Assembly (NCBI GenBank): GCA_020725985.1
Contig: DYTM01000050.1
Location: 1 to 8,285, forward strand
Source: Methanomassiliicoccus sp.
GTDB taxonomy: Archaea; Thermoplasmatota; Thermoplasmata; Methanomassiliicoccales; JACIVX01
DNA: 8,285 bases
Direction of reading: 5' to 3'
In this document: piece after piece, positions 5,880 to 8,285 of the stretch
How positions within the stretch are numbered: position 1 is the first letter of the stretch
Layout: the number at the start of each line of letters is the position of its first letter
The notes under the pieces: model-generated
Database searches by the model: none
Told to the model about the DNA's origin: nothing
The model's input: only the letters and a program-made list of their open reading frames with translations
Position numbers and translations under genes: made by a program

Positions 5880-6692
5880 ATGAGGCATCCGACTGTCGCG
5901 GGCAAGTTCTACCCCGGGAGGGAGAAGGACCTGAGGGAAGAGATACGGAATTGCTTTCTCTCCCCCTTCGGTCCGGGGAGCGTTCCTGAGCTCTCGACAG
6001 GAGAGCGGAGGATTGTAGGGGCGGTCGTTCCTCATGCTGGCTACACGTTCTCCGGACCGATCGCCGCGCATGTCTACGCCGCGCTCGTGCAAGACGGGTT
6101 CCCGGAGACCTTCGTGATCATCGGCCCCAACCACAACGCCATCGGGAGCGCGGTCGCATTGGCTGCAGAGGATTTCGTCACCCCGCTAGGCACCTGCGAG
6201 ATCGACAAGGAAATGGCGAGTGACCTGGAGCGCTGGTTCGTCATCGATCCGATCGCCCACCAGTACGAGCACTCGATCGAGGTCCAGCTGCCGTTCATTC
6301 AGTACTTCTCCGGCGAGGTCAAGATCCTTCCGATCTCGATGGCCCTCCAGGACTACGAGACGGCCAAGGAGGCCGGCTCCCAGCTGCGGGACGCGATCTG
6401 GGACAGGGACGTGGTGGTCATCGCCTCCACCGACTTCTCTCATTACGTGGCGGAGGCGGTGGCGAAGAAGAGGGACGCGGAGGTGATCGACCAGATCCTC
6501 CGCCTCAACCCCAAGGGGGTGTACGACACGGTCCTCCGGAGGGAGGTGTCGATGTGCGGCTACGGACCGGTCATGATGATGCTCGAGGCGGTCAGAGGCC
6601 GGGAGGCGCAGCTTCTCAAGTACGGCACGTCGGGGGACGTGTACCCGATGAAGGACGTCGTGGGATACGGGGCGATTGTTGTCAGGAAGTGA
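5880..6692 (+). CDS. MEMO1 family protein (AmmeMemoRadiSam system protein B)
   Basis: A 270-residue protein of the MEMO/dioxygenase-like fold, found in almost all archaea and commonly next to rps2, as here. Characteristic motifs: MRHPTVAGKFYPG at the start; PHAGYTFSGPIAA with H52; IIGPNHNAIG with H85; EHSIEVQLPFI (130-140); ASTDFSHY with D185 and H188; and MCGYGP with C226. H52, H85 and C226 match the metal-binding trio of human MEMO1 (H49, H81, C244), so metal binding is expected. The biochemical role in archaea is unknown; genomic association with AMMECR1 and radical SAM proteins is the basis of the system name, but neither partner is in this window. It is 55 bases downstream of uS2 on the same strand. 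The ATG lacks a Shine-Dalgarno site and may be read from a leaderless transcript. Confidence 0.95.
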   Translation: MRHPTVAGKFYPGREKDLREEIRNCFLSPFGPGSVPELSTGERRIVGAVVPHAGYTFSGPIAAHVYAALVQDGFPETFVIIGPNHNAIGSAVALAAEDFVTPLGTCEIDKEMASDLERWFVIDPIAHQYEHSIEVQLPFIQYFSGEVKILPISMALQDYETAKEAGSQLRDAIWDRDVVVIASTDFSHYVAEAVAKKRDAEVIDQILRLNPKGVYDTVLRREVSMCGYGPVMMMLEAVRGREAQLLKYGTSGDVYPMKDVVGYGAIVVRK

Positions 6693-6736
6693 AGCAGCCG
6701 TCCGGCGGCGCGCTTCCCCCGCAGGAGAGAGGCAAG

Positions 6737-6744
6737 TTTAATTA
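6737..6744 (+). promoter_or_regulatory. Probable TATA box for the zinc-ribbon membrane protein
   Basis: TTTAATTA in the 98-base gap after the MEMO gene. Initiation around 6766 would give a leader of about 25-30 bases containing GGGGTG at 6783-6788. Confidence 0.5.
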
Positions 6745-6790
6745 AGGCATGGTCAAGATACATTAGAGTCAACTTCTTCGATGGGGTGCC

Positions 6791-7705
6791 GTGAAAATGG
6801 AAGAAACGATAAGATGCCCTGCATGCGGGGCGACGATGCCATTCGGGTCCAGATGGTGCCAGAAATGCGGTCATGACCTCCGCGCCCCGGCCCCGTCTCA
6901 GGTCCCGCCGCCCGGGATCGGTTCCGCGCATCACCCCCCGGCCACCGAGGCTGCCGCGAGGGGACAGTTCGTGGAGGCGATCCGTGCCAGGCCGAAGACG
7001 GACGAGATTCTCTCGGTGATGTGGATACTCCTTCCCGTACTGGCAAGCCTCGCCGTGGCCGTGGCAATCTGTATCGGGATGATAGTGCTCGCCTTCTCGG
7101 GTTGGGTCACCGGGGCGGTGATTGTGTGGGTCGTGGGAGTAGTGGTCGCAGTCGTCATTGCCGCGATTCTATTCGCCGTGCTCAACTACAGGCTCATCGA
7201 CAGGCAGAACCTTCACTCGAAGAGGGAGGCGATGCTGAGGGCCGCCCTCATCGAGTACATCAGGATCAAGAGCAGGGAGAAGAACATGAGCCAGATGCTC
7301 TCCTCGCACATTGCGACGATGGACAGCATCCAGTACGAGGCGAGGGCGAACGAGGGGGAGCACTCGGCCACTCTTTGGGCGATACTGATCTTCATCCCCT
7401 TCGTCGGCTTCATCTTCCTCGCGTACATGCTGTACTTCCTGACGAAGTTCGGGAACGAGCACGACAAGAGGTGGCACGCCTTCACCCAGCAGGCTCAGGC
7501 GTCCTCCTCGCATCACGGGATGACCGTCATCCTTCCCTCGTGGAGGTCCCTGCCGGAGAGGTCCTTCATCCTCTACCTGATCGTCACAGTCCTCACGATG
7601 GGCCTCTTTCTCATCTACTGGTACTACGTCCTGATAGATGACATGAACGACCACTTCAAGGTCCAGTGGCAGTTCGAGGACCAGGTCGCCGCCCAGATGC
7701 ATTGA
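6791..7705 (+). CDS. Zinc-ribbon membrane protein with three-fold YxLx4NxHxK motif (DUF4234-like C-terminus)
   Basis: A 304-residue protein of unknown function. The N-terminus is a zinc ribbon, CPAC-x10-CQKC (C9, C12, C23, C26), followed by a Pro/Ala-rich linker to about residue 52. Membrane segments lie at about 77-102, 107-131, 193-218 and 258-281. Directly after the second, third and fourth segments the same pattern recurs, Y-x-L-x4-N-x-H-x-K: Y133..N140-x-H142-x-K144, Y215..N222-x-H224-x-K226 and Y279..N286-x-H288-x-K290. The last copy, with GLFLIYWYYVLIDDMNDHF, resembles the DUF4234 membrane family, so the protein may contain two or three diverged copies of such a unit. Residues 140-190 are charged and helical. 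Start is GTG 6791 or ATG 6797 (two residues shorter); GGGGTG at 6783-6788 fits both. Neighbour of another zinc-ribbon membrane gene. Confidence 0.85.
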   Translation: MKMEETIRCPACGATMPFGSRWCQKCGHDLRAPAPSQVPPPGIGSAHHPPATEAAARGQFVEAIRARPKTDEILSVMWILLPVLASLAVAVAICIGMIVLAFSGWVTGAVIVWVVGVVVAVVIAAILFAVLNYRLIDRQNLHSKREAMLRAALIEYIRIKSREKNMSQMLSSHIATMDSIQYEARANEGEHSATLWAILIFIPFVGFIFLAYMLYFLTKFGNEHDKRWHAFTQQAQASSSHHGMTVILPSWRSLPERSFILYLIVTVLTMGLFLIYWYYVLIDDMNDHFKVQWQFEDQVAAQMH

Positions 7706-7719
7706 GGCGATAGAAACTC

Positions 7720-7751
7720 ATTTCCTCTTCCCTTTTATTCCCCCTTTTCTT
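7720..7751 (+). terminator. Pyrimidine-rich terminator region
   Basis: Starting 15 bases after the stop codon at 7705 the coding strand is almost entirely T and C with T4 runs at 7733-7736 and 7745-7748. This is typical of archaeal T-rich termination. No hairpin is evident. The rest of the gap to 7790 shows nothing recognisable. Confidence 0.5.
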
Positions 7752-7792
7752 GCCTGCCTATGCTAGTCCGGGTGCTGAGGGTTCCAGAGCAA

Positions 7793-7802
7793 CTTAAATA
7801 AA
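7793..7802 (+). promoter_or_regulatory. Probable TATA box for the last gene
   Basis: CTTAAATAAA is the only AT-rich box between the terminator and the next gene. Initiation ~25 bases downstream gives a ~30-base leader with a perfect GGAGGTG ribosome site. Confidence 0.55.
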
Positions 7803-7840
7803 GAGAAGGCGATATCATTCACATCCCTTTCAGAGAAGAG

Positions 7841-7847
7841 GGAGGTG
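7841..7847 (+). promoter_or_regulatory. Shine-Dalgarno site for the last gene
   Basis: GGAGGTG six bases before a TTG codon at 7854. It decides a TTG start; the in-frame GTG at 7845 overlaps the site itself and no in-frame ATG lies before the zinc ribbon. Confidence 0.75.
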
Positions 7848-7853
7848 TTAGGA

Positions 7854-8285
7854 TTGGAGGAACGACCGTTTGACGAGATAATCGATGCCACCTGTCCGAG
7901 TTGCCGGGGCGCGGTTCCGCCAGATGCCAATGTCTGTCCGCACTGTGGTTACGAGATCAGGCCTGAGGCGGCGAAGCCGGCTCCTCCGTCGAAGAAGCCT
8001 TCCGCTGCTGCCGTCAGCGGGAAACTGATGACATCGAAGCCGGTCATAGGGGGCGTATTGGTTGTCATCTCGGGGATCTTTGGGCTCATCCTTGGCGGCA
8101 TCCTTGCCGGCGCTGCTTCGATGGTCGAGGACCTTTTCGGAGGAATGATAGGCGGGGACATCATCGGAATGGTGGAGGGCATCCTGGTCGCGTGCGGAGT
8201 GATCTGGATAGTCATCGGCCTGATCGCCCTTATAGGCGGTGTGTTCGCGGTGATGAGAAAGAGATGGGGGCTTGCCGTGCTGGGC
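7854..8285 (+). CDS. Zinc-ribbon membrane protein, tetraspan-like (3' end outside window)
   Basis: The frame is open from the TTG at 7854 to the window edge (144 codons). Residues 14-31 form a zinc ribbon, CPSC-x10-CPHC (C14, C17, C28, C31), followed by a Pro/Ala/Lys-rich linker (about 37-62). Two Gly-rich membrane segments are complete (about 64-88 and 108-132), separated by a short loop, and after a basic MRKRWGLAVLG turn a third segment begins at the edge. The Gly-rich segments ending in a basic RRWGL-type turn recall a common archaeal group of small multi-span proteins with an N-terminal zinc ribbon, but I cannot name a family. It has its own TATA box and ribosome site and is not closely similar in its membrane part to the upstream zinc-ribbon protein. 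Function unknown. Confidence 0.8.
   Translation, partial: MEERPFDEIIDATCPSCRGAVPPDANVCPHCGYEIRPEAAKPAPPSKKPSAAAVSGKLMTSKPVIGGVLVVISGIFGLILGGILAGAASMVEDLFGGMIGGDIIGMVEGILVACGVIWIVIGLIALIGGVFAVMRKRWGLAVLG

Noticed and set aside
6560..6934. Minus-strand open frame across the MEMO / zinc-ribbon gap
   Set aside because: It overlaps two well-supported plus-strand genes and has low-complexity Arg/Pro/Ser composition with no promoter or ribosome site.

Overview
The window reads as a GC-rich archaeal chromosome segment. The evidence is an archaeal-type RNA polymerase subunit K and archaeal ribosomal protein uS2, a MEMO-family gene directly after uS2, AT-rich boxes of archaeal TATA type about 25-35 bases before several starts, and a mix of Shine-Dalgarno-led and apparently leaderless genes with frequent GTG and TTG starts. 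The short zinc-ribbon membrane proteins at the right end fit Thermoplasmatota-like or related Euryarchaeota, but the exact lineage is an inference.

Layout, left to right. Bases 1-497 are the ATP-binding end of a sensor histidine kinase cut by the window edge. Bases 593-787 hold a small unrecognised protein followed by a T-run terminator. Bases 882-1274 encode a two-CBS-domain protein whose stop codon touches the stop codon of a convergent AMP-forming acetyl-CoA synthetase (1275-2999, minus strand). A 147-base divergent promoter region (3000-3146) separates that gene from a two-gene operon for the large and small subunits of an isopropylmalate dehydratase/homoaconitase-family enzyme (3147-4893).

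A new promoter then drives one open frame (5030-5824) that contains a complete RpoK followed, with no stop codon, by a complete uS2. This RNA polymerase-ribosome fusion is the most striking item here. The junction also carries features (an ATGA and a T5 run) that would turn it into two overlapping genes with a single base change, so its reality has to be tested. A MEMO1-family gene follows (5880-6692), which is the usual archaeal neighbour of rps2. The last part has two adjacent genes, each with its own promoter, for proteins with an N-terminal zinc ribbon and C-terminal membrane segments. The first (6791-7705) has a three-fold internal motif after its membrane segments; the second (7854 onward) runs off the window.

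Functionally the window mixes housekeeping (RNAP/ribosome, MEMO), central carbon metabolism (acetate activation and a hydro-lyase pair, divergently arranged and perhaps co-regulated) and signalling or membrane proteins of unknown role. I see no mobile elements, CRISPR arrays, tRNAs or rRNAs, and no gene-free stretch longer than about 150 bases.
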